A stretch of DNA of 64,000 nucleotides from contig JBHOQS010000015.1 in assembly GCA_042408875.1 (NCBI GenBank), forward strand, positions 186,001 through 250,000, read 5' to 3'. The notes beneath the pieces are model-generated. The model ran no database searches, was not told where the DNA came from, and worked only from the letters and a program-made list of their open reading frames with translations. Both the position numbers and the translations under genes were made by a program. Below are positions 42,063 through 52,329 of the stretch, in pieces. Source of the stretch: JBHOQS01 sp042408875. GTDB lineage: Bacteria; Chloroflexota; UBA11872; JBHOQS01. Position 1 is the stretch's first letter, and every line of letters starts with the position of its first letter.

Positions 42063-43265
42063 GTGAAGAACCTCGCCAAACCGTCGGTGGCGATGACCTT
42101 CGTCATCCTGCTGGGGCTCGTCAGCCTCTTCGCCGACATGACCTATGAAGGCGCCCGCAGCGTCACCGGCCCGTACCTTGCGATGCTGGGCGCCAGCGCA
42201 ACGGTCGTGGGCGTCGCGGTAGGCTTTGGCGAACTGGTCGGGTACGCCCTGCGACTGGTGTCAGGCTATCTGAGCGACCGTACAGAGAAGTACTGGCTGA
42301 TCACGATCGCCGGCTATGTGATCAACCTCCTTGCCGTGCCCCTGCTGGCGTTGGTGGGCGCCTGGCAAATCGCCGCCCTGTTCATCGTCGCCGAGCGTGC
42401 CGGCAAGGCCATACGGACGCCAGCGCGCGACGCCATGCTCTCCCACGCCACCAGGGAGATGGGCCGGGGCTGGGGGTTCGGCCTGCATGAGGCCATGGAC
42501 CAGATCGGCGCGCTCTTGGGGCCGCTGCTGGTGGCTGGCGCGCTCTACGTGCGGCATGAGTATCGTACTGGTTTCGCCCTCCTGCTGGTGCCAGCGGCAC
42601 TTGCGCTGGCCGTGCTGGTGAGCGCGCGCCTGCTTTACCCCCACCCGCGCGATCTCGAGGTGGGAGTGCCCCAGCTCGATACCCACGGCCTGCCGCGGGC
42701 GTACTGGCTCTATCTGGCGGCAGTGGCCCTGGTAGCGGCCGGCTTCGCCGACTGGGCGCTCGTGGCGTACCATTTCGAAAAGCACTTAATCGTCCCTGCA
42801 GAGGGCATCCCGCTGTTCTATGCCGCCGGGATGGTTGCCGACGCGGTGGCGGCCCTCGTCTTCGGCCGGTGGTTTGATCGCGCCGGCATAGCGGTACTCA
42901 TGGGGGCGACGCTGCTCTCGCTCTTCTTCGCGCCCCTGGTCTTCCTGGGCGGCGCAGCGCTGGCGTTCCTCGGCGTACTGCTGTGGGGAGTGGGCATGGG
43001 CGCCCACGAGTCGATCATGCGGGCGGCGGTCGCCGGTATGGCACCGGCGCGCCGGCGCGGCTCGGCATACGGGATCTTCAACACCGGCTACGGTATAGCG
43101 TGGTTTCTTGGCAGCGCGCTGATGGGCGCGCTCTACGACCGCTCATTGCCGGCGCTGATCGCCTTTTCGGTGGTCATGCAGCTTGCGGCGCTCCCCGTCT
43201 TCTACGCCGTAATGAAGCAGACAGGCCGCAGCCAGGCACTCGCTGGCGAGGCCGTAGCCGGCTAG
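42063..43265 (+). CDS. Major facilitator superfamily transporter
   Basis: A 400-residue, 12-helix transporter. FVILLGLVSLFADMTYEGA starts helix 1, and the loop between helices 2 and 3 reads GYLSDRTEKYWL, the MFS G-x-x-x-D-R motif. GMGAHESIMRAAVAGMAPA and GSAYGIFNTGYGIAW in the second half match heavy-metal or drug efflux-like subfamilies. The start is GTG at 42063 with GGAGG 6 nt upstream. Two AATATGCA words lie just before it. It sits 148 bp after the CBS gene on the same strand, so it may be the third gene of the riboswitch-controlled operon. Substrate unknown. Confidence 0.84.
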   Translation: MKNLAKPSVAMTFVILLGLVSLFADMTYEGARSVTGPYLAMLGASATVVGVAVGFGELVGYALRLVSGYLSDRTEKYWLITIAGYVINLLAVPLLALVGAWQIAALFIVAERAGKAIRTPARDAMLSHATREMGRGWGFGLHEAMDQIGALLGPLLVAGALYVRHEYRTGFALLLVPAALALAVLVSARLLYPHPRDLEVGVPQLDTHGLPRAYWLYLAAVALVAAGFADWALVAYHFEKHLIVPAEGIPLFYAAGMVADAVAALVFGRWFDRAGIAVLMGATLLSLFFAPLVFLGGAALAFLGVLLWGVGMGAHESIMRAAVAGMAPARRRGSAYGIFNTGYGIAWFLGSALMGALYDRSLPALIAFSVVMQLAALPVFYAVMKQTGRSQALAGEAVAG

Positions 43266-43307
43266 CCTGATAGCCGGCTTCCGTGCTGCTCGCCAGATGG
43301 CGCGCGC

Positions 43308-43991
43308 TCACTCCCCAGCCTTGGGCGACATGCGGGTGCCGGTTACCTCATAGACCACCCGCTCGCAGATGTTCGTGACTCGATCAGCGATCCGCTCGAG
43401 GTTATGGGCGACCCACAGCAGCCAGGTGGCGCGGTCGATGTTGCGGGGGTCTTTGAGCATGAAGGTCAGCAGTTCGTTGTAGACCTGGTCGTAGAGGGCG
43501 TCGACCTCGTCGTCCTCGGCAGCAATCTGCCTCGCTGCCTCGGCGTCCCGCTCGATCATGGCGCTCAGGCTGCGACGGAGCATATTCCGCGCCTTGTCGG
43601 CCATGCGCGGCAGGTCGATGAGCGGCTTCAGGAGCGGCTGGTCTCCATGCAGCAGCACGATCTTGGCGATGCCCTCGGCATAGTCCCCCATGCGCTCTAG
43701 CTCCGTGATGATGTTGAGCATGGCGACGATCGTGCGCAGGTCGCCTGCCATCGGCTGCTGTGTGGCGATGAGCTCGATGGCCTGCTCTTCGATCTCCGCA
43801 GTCTTCTGGTCGATGAGGTCATCGTCGCGAATAATCGCCTGGGCGGCCTCCTGGTCGAGACGCTTCAACGCCTCGATCGAGCGCCCGATAGCCTGCTCGA
43901 CCATGCTGCCCAGCATCAGCACATTATCCTGGAGCCGGCGTAGCTCTCGCTCGAAGGTCGCACGACCGGTCCAGGCCCTTACGGACGTCAT
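43308..43991 (-). CDS. phoU: Phosphate signalling regulator PhoU
   Basis: Negative regulator that links the Pst transporter to PhoR, 227 residues, made of two similar three-helix bundles. Metal-binding acidic motifs are RMGDYAEGIAKI (about 100-111) and LERIADRVTNICE (about 200-212). The ATG at 43991 has GGAGG 6 nt upstream. Last gene of the pho-pst block, 38 bp after pstB, converging on the MFS gene. Confidence 0.95.
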   Translation of the reverse strand: MTSVRAWTGRATFERELRRLQDNVLMLGSMVEQAIGRSIEALKRLDQEAAQAIIRDDDLIDQKTAEIEEQAIELIATQQPMAGDLRTIVAMLNIITELERMGDYAEGIAKIVLLHGDQPLLKPLIDLPRMADKARNMLRRSLSAMIERDAEAARQIAAEDDEVDALYDQVYNELLTFMLKDPRNIDRATWLLWVAHNLERIADRVTNICERVVYEVTGTRMSPKAGE

Positions 43992-44029
43992 AGTCCACCT
44001 CCAGCGCGCTACTGCGCCCGCGCCGGCAC

Positions 44030-44866
44030 CTAGCCAAAGCGCCCGGTGATGTACGCCTCGGTGCGGGGATCGCGCGGGGTGGTGAAGAGCCGGCCGGTCG
44101 GCCCGTATTCGATCAGCTCACCAACACCATCGTCCCCCGCCAGCAAGAACGCGGTGAAGTCCGAGACGCGAGCAGCCTGCTGCATGTTATGGGTGACGAT
44201 AACAATCGTATAGTCATTTCTGAGCTGGCGCAAGAGTTCCTCGATCTTGAGGGTAGCCAGCGGGTCCAGCGCCGCAGTGGGCTCGTCTAGGAGGAGCACC
44301 TCCGGCTGGACGGCGAGCGCGCGGGCGATGCACAGGCGCTGCTGCTGGCCGCCGGAGAGGGCAGTGCCCGGCTGGTGAAGCTTATCTTTGACCTCGTCCC
44401 AGAGCGCTGCCTGCTGGAGGCTCTGCACCACGATGCGCTCCAGTTCCGCGCCGCGGGCCAGGCCATTTAACCGGAGACCGACCGCGACGTTTTCAAAGAC
44501 CGACATCGTCGGGAAGGGGTTCGGGCGCTGGAAGACCATGCCCACACGGCGGCGCACTAGCACTGGATCCACGCCGCGCGCATAGATATCGTCCCCGTTG
44601 AGGAGGACGCGCCCTTCCACTCGGGCGCCTGGGACGACCTCGTGCAAGCGGTTCAGGCAGCGGACCAGGGTGGATTTGCCACAGCCAGACGGGCCGATGA
44701 TTGCGGTCACCCGTCCTGGCACGATGCTCAGGCTGATATCACGAAGGGCCTGCCGGCGCCCATACCAGGCCGACAGCCGTTCGATCGTCATCGAAGCCGC
44801 CTGTGCAGTGTCCGCGGCCGGCCTGGTCTGCTCGGGAGCCTCGGCTTCCTGAAGCGTAGAGCGCAC
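44030..44866 (-). CDS. pstB: Phosphate ABC transporter ATP-binding protein PstB
   Basis: Cytoplasmic ATPase of the high-affinity phosphate importer, 278 residues. Walker A GPSGCGKSTLVRCLNRLHE, the C-loop LSGGQQQRLCIARAL and Walker B VLLLDEPTAALDP are intact. The phosphate-specific family is shown by RVGMVFQRPNPFPTMSVFEN. The start at GTG 44866 was chosen because GGAGG lies 11 nt upstream and 19 nt separate it from the pstA stop; this leaves an N-terminal extension of about 27 residues. An internal ATG before MTIERLSAWYGRRQ is an alternative start. Confidence 0.95.
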   Translation of the reverse strand: MRSTLQEAEAPEQTRPAADTAQAASMTIERLSAWYGRRQALRDISLSIVPGRVTAIIGPSGCGKSTLVRCLNRLHEVVPGARVEGRVLLNGDDIYARGVDPVLVRRRVGMVFQRPNPFPTMSVFENVAVGLRLNGLARGAELERIVVQSLQQAALWDEVKDKLHQPGTALSGGQQQRLCIARALAVQPEVLLLDEPTAALDPLATLKIEELLRQLRNDYTIVIVTHNMQQAARVSDFTAFLLAGDDGVGELIEYGPTGRLFTTPRDPRTEAYITGRFG

Positions 44867-44885
44867 TGTACGTCTCACCTCCCAC

Positions 44886-45764
44886 TTACCGAACTGCCCG
44901 GGCACGTGCGCTGAAGGCGCGCGCTGTGGTGGAGAGGAGTAGTACCAGCCCGACCAGCACCAGCGCTCCGGCCCAGGCCTGGCGGTGCCAGTCATCATAT
45001 GGAGAGACAGCGTAGACAAAGATCTGGAGCGGCAGCGCGGCAATCGGCTGGAGCGGATCGAAGCTCCAGAACCGGTTGCCAAACGCCGTGAACAGAAGCG
45101 GCGCCGTCTCACCGGCCGCCCGAGCCAGCGCGAGCATTGCGCCTGTCAGGATACCATCTCTCGCGCCGGGGAGCACGATCCATGCAACCGTCTTCCACCG
45201 CGGGATGCCGAGCGCTAACCCAGCCTCGCGCATGCTCCCAGGCACCAGCCGCACCATCTCCTCCGTTGCCCGCGCCACCGTGGGGAGCATGATCACCGCC
45301 AGGGCCACGGCGCCTGCCAGTGCAGAGAAGCTGCGCATGGGCAGGACGATCAGGGTGTACGCGAACAGCCCGATGGTGATCGATGGGATGCCGCTGAGGA
45401 CATCGATAGTGAAGCGGATCAGCGTTGCCAGGCGACCCTGACCACCGTATTCGGCTAGATAGACACCAGCGCCGATGCCCACCGGCAGGCCCAGGAGAGC
45501 AGCGAGCGCCACCAGGATCAGGGTGCCGGCGATCGCATTCGCCATGCCGCCGCCGAGCTCGCCGACCGGCTTTGGGGTCTCGATGAAGAACGCAAGGTTA
45601 AGCGCCGGTCCACCGCGTACCAGCACATAGCCGAGCACGGCGACCAGGAAGCTGAGCGCCAGCAAAGTCCCTGCGCCCACCAGGGCAAGCATCAGGGTGT
45701 TCACTACTCTCCGCCGGTAGTAGACCGCGCGCGCGGCATAGCGTTCTGCCTGCTGATTTCGCAT
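44886..45764 (-). CDS. pstA: Phosphate ABC transporter permease PstA
   Basis: Membrane permease subunit of 292 residues with six hydrophobic helices. The permease loop reads MREAGLALGIPRWKTVAWIV with the EAA-type Gly. GIPSITIGLFAYTLI and ALARAAGETAPLLFTAFG are typical of PstA. It starts 6 bp after pstC and precedes pstB by 19 bp. Confidence 0.94.
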   Translation of the reverse strand: MRNQQAERYAARAVYYRRRVVNTLMLALVGAGTLLALSFLVAVLGYVLVRGGPALNLAFFIETPKPVGELGGGMANAIAGTLILVALAALLGLPVGIGAGVYLAEYGGQGRLATLIRFTIDVLSGIPSITIGLFAYTLIVLPMRSFSALAGAVALAVIMLPTVARATEEMVRLVPGSMREAGLALGIPRWKTVAWIVLPGARDGILTGAMLALARAAGETAPLLFTAFGNRFWSFDPLQPIAALPLQIFVYAVSPYDDWHRQAWAGALVLVGLVLLLSTTARAFSARARAVR

Positions 45765-45770
45765 CGTCGT

Positions 45771-46742
45771 TTACCCTCCAACCGGCCCCCAGGCGACCCG
45801 CCACACCAGCAGGCGCGCCACTGCGTTCACGAGGAGGGTCACGAGCAGCAGCACCAGGCCGATCTCCATCAAGGCTGAGAGATAGAGGGTCGACGTCGCC
45901 TCGGTGAACTCATTTGCGATCACCGCAGCCATGGTGTACCCGGGCGAAAAGAGCGAGGCGCTGATCTGGGGCCGGTTGCCAATGACCATGGTGACGGCCA
46001 TCGTCTCTCCCAGCGCGCGGCCCAGTCCGAGGATGACTGCCCCCAAAATGCCGGGCCGGGCGACGGGCAACACTGTCGTGGTAATCACCTCCCAGCGCGT
46101 GGCCCCTAGTGCGAGCATGGCCTGCCGAAGCTCATCGGGCACCGCGCGCAGAGCATCACGTGATACCGCCGCGATCGTGGGGACGATCATAATGCCCAGG
46201 ATGACCCCGCCGGCCAGGAAGCCAACACCGTACATCGGCCCCTGGAAGAAGGGAAGGAACCCCAGCGTCTGCGCCAGGGCAGGTTGCACCACGGTGCGCA
46301 GCAGCGGGACAAGCACGAAGATGCCCCACAGGCCATAGACCACGCTTGGAATGGCGGCCAGTAGCTCGACCAGCGCAGAGACCGGCCCGCGCAGCCAGTC
46401 TGGAGCGAGCTCGGCCAGAAAGATCGCCGCAGCCAATCCGATCGGACCACCCAGGAGCAGCGCCAGCGCAGATGTGGCCAGGGTACCGTACACGAAAGGC
46501 AGGGCGCCGAACTCCTCGCGCACGGGATCCCAGGTCGTGCCAAAGAGGAAAGCCGGGCCAAAGCGGGCCAGGGCAAGCTGCGCCCCCTCCAGGAGCTCCA
46601 GAGCGATCAGTAGCACGAGCAGTGCGACTCCAACCGCGAGTAGGCGCAGCAGCCCGGCGAATACCCTGTCGCCAATCCGGCCGGTGCCTCTCGCCTGCCG
46701 CCAGGACCTGGTGCGAATAGCTTCTCGCAGCGCGATAGCCAT
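45771..46742 (-). CDS. pstC: Phosphate ABC transporter permease PstC
   Basis: Membrane permease subunit of 323 residues. Signature segments are AAIPSVVYGLWGIFVLVPLL, the EAA loop LRQAMLALGATRWEVITTTV, and GRALGETMAVTMVIGNRPQI. The ATG at 46742 has GGAG 6 nt upstream and was preferred over a longer in-frame start. Forty-two bp separate it from pstS. Confidence 0.94.
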   Translation of the reverse strand: MAIALREAIRTRSWRQARGTGRIGDRVFAGLLRLLAVGVALLVLLIALELLEGAQLALARFGPAFLFGTTWDPVREEFGALPFVYGTLATSALALLLGGPIGLAAAIFLAELAPDWLRGPVSALVELLAAIPSVVYGLWGIFVLVPLLRTVVQPALAQTLGFLPFFQGPMYGVGFLAGGVILGIMIVPTIAAVSRDALRAVPDELRQAMLALGATRWEVITTTVLPVARPGILGAVILGLGRALGETMAVTMVIGNRPQISASLFSPGYTMAAVIANEFTEATSTLYLSALMEIGLVLLLVTLLVNAVARLLVWRVAWGPVGG

Positions 46743-46784
46743 GGCTCGCTCCTCGACTAGTCTTACACAGCGCACCCAGGAGGT

Positions 46785-47888
46785 TCAGGCGCTACGCAGC
46801 GACCTGCCCTGAGCAGTGATAGCATTTACCTTTGCCTCTGCCTTCCGCACTACCTCAGACGGCAGGGGAGCGTAGAGCAGGTCCCTGGCGTACTGCTGGC
46901 CGTCGTGGAGTGCCCACCAGAGGAAGTCCACTAGCGCCTTCCCCTTGGCCGGGTCTACTTGCTCCTGATAGACGAGCAAGTAAGTGAAGGCAGCGATCGG
47001 ATAGCTCTCAGCCCCGGGGGCATTGACGATGGACACGCGCAGGTCATCCGGCACGCTCCGCGCGGCGCCGGCTGCGGCAGCGGTCGTGCTGTCCAGTGTC
47101 GGCTCGACGAAGCGGCCGGCCTGGTTCTGGATGAAAGCGTAGGGGAGCCGGTTCTGCACGGCGTAGGCCAGCTCGACGTACCCGATTGCTCCGGGCATCT
47201 GCTTGACCTGGCCAGTCACGCCCTCGTTGCCTTTCGCTCCCAGCCCGACCGGCCAGTTCACGCTGGTCCCTTTGCCCACGCGTGTCTTCCAGGTAGGGCT
47301 CACCACCGAAAGATAGTCGGTGAAGATGTTGGTGGTGCCCGAGCCGTCAGAGCGGTAGACTGCTACGACCGGACTGTCGGGAAGCCGCACGCCGGTGTTG
47401 TCGCGCGCCAGGCGCGGGTCGTTCCACTTTGTAACCTCGCCCAGGAAGATACCGGCGATCGTCTCCGGGGACAGCATGAGGCGCGTCTCGACGCCGGGCA
47501 GGTTGTAGGTTAGCACGACCGCACCGAGCACTGTGGGGATATGCAGGATCTTCCCGGGCGCCTGGGCAAGCTGCTCGTCGGTCATCGGCGCGTCCGAGGC
47601 TCCGAAGTCCACGGTCCGCTCGATAATCTGGCGGATGCCAGCGCCAGAGCCGATCGATTGGTAGTTGATCCGCACGCCCGTTTGTTTCTCGTAGACATCG
47701 AACCATTTTGAGTAGAGAGGATAGGGGAAGGTCGCCCCGGCACCGGTCAGGCTGGTCGCCTGGCTGGTCCGGCCGCCGGATGGCGGCCGGACCGGTTGCA
47801 TGCCTTCCCCGCGGCACGCGGCCAGGGCCAGCGCGGGCCCAAGCAGCAGCGTGGCAGGCGGCACGATTATCTGCCGTCGGGTATACAT
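46785..47888 (-). CDS. pstS: Phosphate-binding lipoprotein PstS
   Basis: Periplasm-side (outer face) phosphate receptor, 367 residues. The N-terminus carries a twin-Arg start (MYTRRQIIVPPATLLLGPAL) and lipobox ALAAC with the lipidated Cys at about 25. Family features are LTGAGATFPYPLYSKWFDVY, QSIGSGAGIRQI and VYRSDGSGTTNIFTDYL, the phosphate-binding loops. The ATG at 47888 has AGGAGG 12 nt upstream. First gene of the transporter operon, with a candidate Pho box about 205-235 bp upstream. Confidence 0.94.
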   Translation of the reverse strand: MYTRRQIIVPPATLLLGPALALAACRGEGMQPVRPPSGGRTSQATSLTGAGATFPYPLYSKWFDVYEKQTGVRINYQSIGSGAGIRQIIERTVDFGASDAPMTDEQLAQAPGKILHIPTVLGAVVLTYNLPGVETRLMLSPETIAGIFLGEVTKWNDPRLARDNTGVRLPDSPVVAVYRSDGSGTTNIFTDYLSVVSPTWKTRVGKGTSVNWPVGLGAKGNEGVTGQVKQMPGAIGYVELAYAVQNRLPYAFIQNQAGRFVEPTLDSTTAAAAGAARSVPDDLRVSIVNAPGAESYPIAAFTYLLVYQEQVDPAKGKALVDFLWWALHDGQQYARDLLYAPLPSEVVRKAEAKVNAITAQGRSLRSA

Positions 47889-48084
47889 ACGTCCCTGAAA
47901 CCTCCTTGGTGTCATGGACCGAGTTCCGTTCCGGAACGATGGCCCGGAGCGTATCCCGGACCGGAGCTGGTCGGCTACGTTGCTGATACTTGGCTTGTAT
48001 TTAGCTTATGCTCGATAGTTTATACTTCACAGCTTACCGAGGATGAGCATACCCGGCGGGGTTGAAGCCGGCACGAGGTGAACC

Positions 48085-49890
48085 TTATGGGGAGCTTAAG
48101 GTTCGTTGAACGTTCGCTGAAACAGCCAGGGGCAGCGCGAAGGTGAACGTGGCGCCGCGGCCTTCGCCAGGCGACTCAGCCCAGATGCGGCCGCCGTGGA
48201 CCTGCACCAGGTGCTTGGCGATAGCCAGTCCCAGGCCGCTACCACCACTGCCGCGGGAGCGGTCGGCCTTGTAGAAGCGCTCGAACAGCCGCGGCAGGTC
48301 CTCGGGAGCAACGCCGATGCCGGTATCTGCCACCGCGACGGCAACGTGGCCGTCCCGCGGTTCAATGGTCACGGTGATCTGCCCGCCCGGCGGCGTGAAC
48401 TTGATGGCATTATGGAGCAGGTTCATCACCACCTGCTGGATGCGCTCCGGGTCAGCCCGCACCAGCGGTAGCCCGCCGGCGGGCCGGACCACCAGCCGCA
48501 GTCCCTGCCGCTCGGCATGCGGCCGCAGCCGGTCGGCAGCGAGCGCGACAGCTTCGGCGAGGTCCACTAGCTGGAGGCGCAGACGCAGTTGCCCGGATTC
48601 GATCCTCGAGAGCTCTAACAGCTCCTCCACCAGCCGGGCCAGGCTGTCGACCTCCGCCTGCATGCGCGCCAGGAAGTCGCGTGCGGCGGCCGGGTCCTCT
48701 AGCGTGCCGTCTTGGAGCGTCTCGACCAGCGCCTTGAGCACCGCCACGGGGGTGCGTAGCTCGTGCGAGACATTGGCGACGAAGTCCCGCCGTACACTCT
48801 CGGTGCGTCTGAGCTCGGTGACGTCCTGGAGGATCAGCAGCACCTGAGGGCCGGACCCTCGCACCTCGGGGAGGCGAGAGGCCATCGCCTGGACCGCGCG
48901 CATGCCATCGCCCGTATCCAGGTCGACGAGACGCGGTGCTGTCGCGGCCGTGCCTGTCAGGGCTGCGTGCACCAGCGCCGCCAGCTCATGATGGCGCACG
49001 ACCGCCATCAGCGAGCGCCCTCGTGCACGGGCAGGTGTCGTCCCAAGCAGACGAGCAGCTGCTGGATTGATCAGGCGCACCAGGCCTTCGCCGTCGGCGA
49101 TTACCAGGCCATCGGCCATGTGGCGCATGATTGCCGCCAGCCGCTCCCGTTCTGCCTCGACGGCTCGGATGTACGTGCGCAGCGCAGCGGCCATGTCGTT
49201 GAGTGAGCGGGCAAGCAGGCCCACCTCGTCGTTGCCGCCTGCCGGGATATGCTGCTCCAGCTCACCCCTCGCAAGCCGCTGGGCCGCCTGCGTGAGCAGA
49301 GCGATCCGCCGCGCCGTCACCCGCGTGATGGTGATGGCCATGGCGATCGCCAGCATGACCGCCGCGGCCAGAGTAACGCTCACCGCAGCCACGACCTGGT
49401 TCAGGGCAGCCTCCACCTCCTGGACCGGCAGGGCAACCCGTGCCACGCCGAGCACTGCGCCGTCCTGTTCGATAGGGACGGCAACGTAGAGCAGGTCCTG
49501 GTTGAGCGTGGCGCTGTGCCGGCGACTGTGCCCTGCTCCAGCACCCAGGGCAGCAGCTACCTCAGGACGGGCAGCGTGGTTGTCCATGGTCGTCGGGTCG
49601 TGGTCGGAGTCACCGAGCACCGTGTCGTCGGCAGCGATGAGCGTGATCCGGACGCCCATCGTGTGGCCAAGGCGCTTGGCCAGGGTGTCCAGAGCAGTGC
49701 TGTCCCGCGCGGCCAGCAGGTCACGCGCCTGGTCTGCCACCACGTGGGCCTGGCGCTGGAGCTGGGCTTCGAGCCAGCTGAGGCGCTGCGCACGTAGCAC
49801 GATGATCAGGTACACGCCCAGCACAATGAGCACAGCGGCGATGAGCGCTACGTAGCTTGCCGCGATGCGCCACGGGATCCGCGTGAACAT
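48085..49890 (-). CDS. phoR: Phosphate-type sensor histidine kinase PhoR
   Basis: Membrane sensor kinase of 601 residues. Helix 1 spans about 10-32; an extracytoplasmic sensing domain follows (33-168); helix 2 spans about 169-190; then HAMP (about 190-243), PAS (about 250-360, GLVIADGEGLVRLINPAAAR) and the kinase. The phosphorylated His is His376 in NVSHELRTPVAVLKALVETL. The ATPase motifs NLLHNAIKFTPPGG, VADTGIGVAPEDLPRLFERF and GSGLGLAIAKHL are complete. The presence of an extracytoplasmic domain is unusual for classic PhoR. It lies 33 bp after the response regulator. Confidence 0.9.
   Translation of the reverse strand: MFTRIPWRIAASYVALIAAVLIVLGVYLIIVLRAQRLSWLEAQLQRQAHVVADQARDLLAARDSTALDTLAKRLGHTMGVRITLIAADDTVLGDSDHDPTTMDNHAARPEVAAALGAGAGHSRRHSATLNQDLLYVAVPIEQDGAVLGVARVALPVQEVEAALNQVVAAVSVTLAAAVMLAIAMAITITRVTARRIALLTQAAQRLARGELEQHIPAGGNDEVGLLARSLNDMAAALRTYIRAVEAERERLAAIMRHMADGLVIADGEGLVRLINPAAARLLGTTPARARGRSLMAVVRHHELAALVHAALTGTAATAPRLVDLDTGDGMRAVQAMASRLPEVRGSGPQVLLILQDVTELRRTESVRRDFVANVSHELRTPVAVLKALVETLQDGTLEDPAAARDFLARMQAEVDSLARLVEELLELSRIESGQLRLRLQLVDLAEAVALAADRLRPHAERQGLRLVVRPAGGLPLVRADPERIQQVVMNLLHNAIKFTPPGGQITVTIEPRDGHVAVAVADTGIGVAPEDLPRLFERFYKADRSRGSGGSGLGLAIAKHLVQVHGGRIWAESPGEGRGATFTFALPLAVSANVQRTLSSP
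48093..48121 (-). promoter_or_regulatory. Candidate Pho box (three 11-bp-phased repeats)
   Basis: On the - strand TTCAGCG (48121 to 48115), TTCAACG (48110 to 48104) and TTAAGCT (48099 to 48093) recur every 11 bp. This is the spacing of Pho boxes in actinobacteria and cyanobacteria. It overlaps the end of phoR, about 205-235 bp before the pstS start. A TATAAA-like -10 word lies near 48020. The assignment is by analogy. Confidence 0.45.
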
Positions 49891-49923
49891 TGCGTTGCTA
49901 CCTGGCGTTTGCTCCTCGCGGGC

Positions 49924-50625
<702 letters not shown>

Positions 50626-50778
50626 GCTAGTCTTTCTCCACGCCGGCTGCTAGCGCTATAGATGAGCCGAGTAGCCGTGCTGCACACCTACTCATCGACC
50701 CTACACCAACGGTGACACTGCCGGTGCAGCCGGCCTCTCCGAACAGAAGGATACCGCGTCGCACGCAGCGCTGCCTAC

Positions 50779-52323
50779 TCAGACCTCCGGGGGGTGGCTC
50801 TCGGGATGCGGATGCCCGTTCCGCAGCGCCTGATCTGCATACATGCGCAGCCGCTCGAGCGCCGCGCGCGCGGCTGTAAGGGCATCCAAGGGGGGCGGCT
50901 CAGGGGCGTACCGCGCCTGGATGTACACCTGTGTCAGCAGGTGTACCTCTGGTGTCCCTGGTCGGAGTGGCTCAAGGCTGATCAGCGCCTGCTCGTATTC
51001 ACGCGGGGTCTCATCGAGCGCGCGTCCGCGGCCCAGTCGCGCCCCCAGCCGCAGCAGCTCGCGGTAGAGCTCCCGCACATCCCGCAGCGCCCGCGCCGGG
51101 CTGTCTGATGGCAGGGACCTCGGGTGGATCAGGAGCATGCCTCCGGCCGGCTTGCGCAGGAGCCCGCGCAGCCAGTGCAGCAGCGCTGCCTTGAGCTCGT
51201 CCCACGGCCAGACGAAGTCGCGATCTTCGACGACGTTGTCGCCTGTGCCGAAGCCGGCAAAGCGCCGCACAGCCGCGGCGATCAGGGCGCCGATCAACAC
51301 CGCGCCCAGTGCCAGGAGCGCCCACTGCAGGATCAGCACCAGCACCGCCGGGGGATGGGCGCCCTGGTCCTGGAGCTGGCGAAGCTGCTCTGCCCAGTTC
51401 GGCACCAGCGGCTGCGGTGCTTCTTGGAGCTGGCCGGTGTGCAGGAACCGGCGCAAGAAAGTAACCACGAATTCGATCAGCATGCCCACCGGCAGGGCGA
51501 TGGCGTAGAGTAGAAACCACGCCAGCCGCTCCAGCGGGCCGGCCAGCGGCCGGAAGAGCGCGTCGAGGCGCTCGAAGCTGAGGACGCCGACGAGGGTGAG
51601 CGCGAGCAGCAGCACGACGGCCACCACCGCCAGGAGCATAGCCAGCCAGGGCCCGCTCACCCGCAACGGTGGCTCGTCTGGCGCCGCCGGACGCTCGCTC
51701 GTATCCAGGATGCGCGCCAGTGGCAGGCCGAGTAGTCCGGAGATAAGCAGCACCAGCGTCGCCAGAGTCAGGCTCGCCGTGCTTGCAGCGTCCCGCGCCG
51801 GTGTCGCCGCGTGAACGAGGAGTCCAGCGGCCAGGGCGATAATGCCCAGGCGAAAGGCGCCTTCCACGCTGTCCGAACTCAGGCGGCTTCGTCCGGCAGC
51901 GATGCCGCGCAACCAGGCGATAACAGACAGCAGCACCGCCGCACCCACCCGCAGGCCCAGGCTGCCCTGCCATGCCGCGTCCCACGCGGCAGGCCAGCCT
52001 ATGTGCGTAGCGGCGGTCCACAAGGCCTGGCTGCCCAGCGCCAGGCTCACGGCCAGCCCGGCCAGCGCCAGCAGGAGCCGGGCGAACCGCAGCGACGGCA
52101 TGAAAGCGGCGAGCCGTGCTGCCATTGCGGCTCCGCTCAGCACCACAGCGAGCTGGAGTGTATCCAAGGGGAGGTACGGAGCGAATGGATCGATGAGGTA
52201 CGCCAGCGCTAGGCTCCAGGCGAACAGCCAGGCTGCTTCGCCAGCCAGCACGAGCCCGAGCTGCACCTGCCGGACCGGCCGCCCGCGCAAGGGTCCTGCG
52301 CCGGCTTGTCCAGGACGCTGCAT
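50779..52323 (-). CDS. DUF4129-domain membrane protein
   Basis: A 514-residue protein with about eight to nine hydrophobic helices in two groups: six or so in residues 15-230 and three around 240-360. The C-terminal soluble part (about 415-500) reads DETPREYEQALISLEPLRPG and is the DUF4129 region usually found at the end of transglutaminase-like proteins. Third gene of the MoxR-DUF58-DUF4129 operon, 6 bp after DUF58. The transglutaminase gene that often joins this group is absent. Predicted envelope or maturation function. Confidence 0.8.
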   Translation of the reverse strand: MQRPGQAGAGPLRGRPVRQVQLGLVLAGEAAWLFAWSLALAYLIDPFAPYLPLDTLQLAVVLSGAAMAARLAAFMPSLRFARLLLALAGLAVSLALGSQALWTAATHIGWPAAWDAAWQGSLGLRVGAAVLLSVIAWLRGIAAGRSRLSSDSVEGAFRLGIIALAAGLLVHAATPARDAASTASLTLATLVLLISGLLGLPLARILDTSERPAAPDEPPLRVSGPWLAMLLAVVAVVLLLALTLVGVLSFERLDALFRPLAGPLERLAWFLLYAIALPVGMLIEFVVTFLRRFLHTGQLQEAPQPLVPNWAEQLRQLQDQGAHPPAVLVLILQWALLALGAVLIGALIAAAVRRFAGFGTGDNVVEDRDFVWPWDELKAALLHWLRGLLRKPAGGMLLIHPRSLPSDSPARALRDVRELYRELLRLGARLGRGRALDETPREYEQALISLEPLRPGTPEVHLLTQVYIQARYAPEPPPLDALTAARAALERLRMYADQALRNGHPHPESHPPEV

Positions 52324-52329
52324 CGCCCC

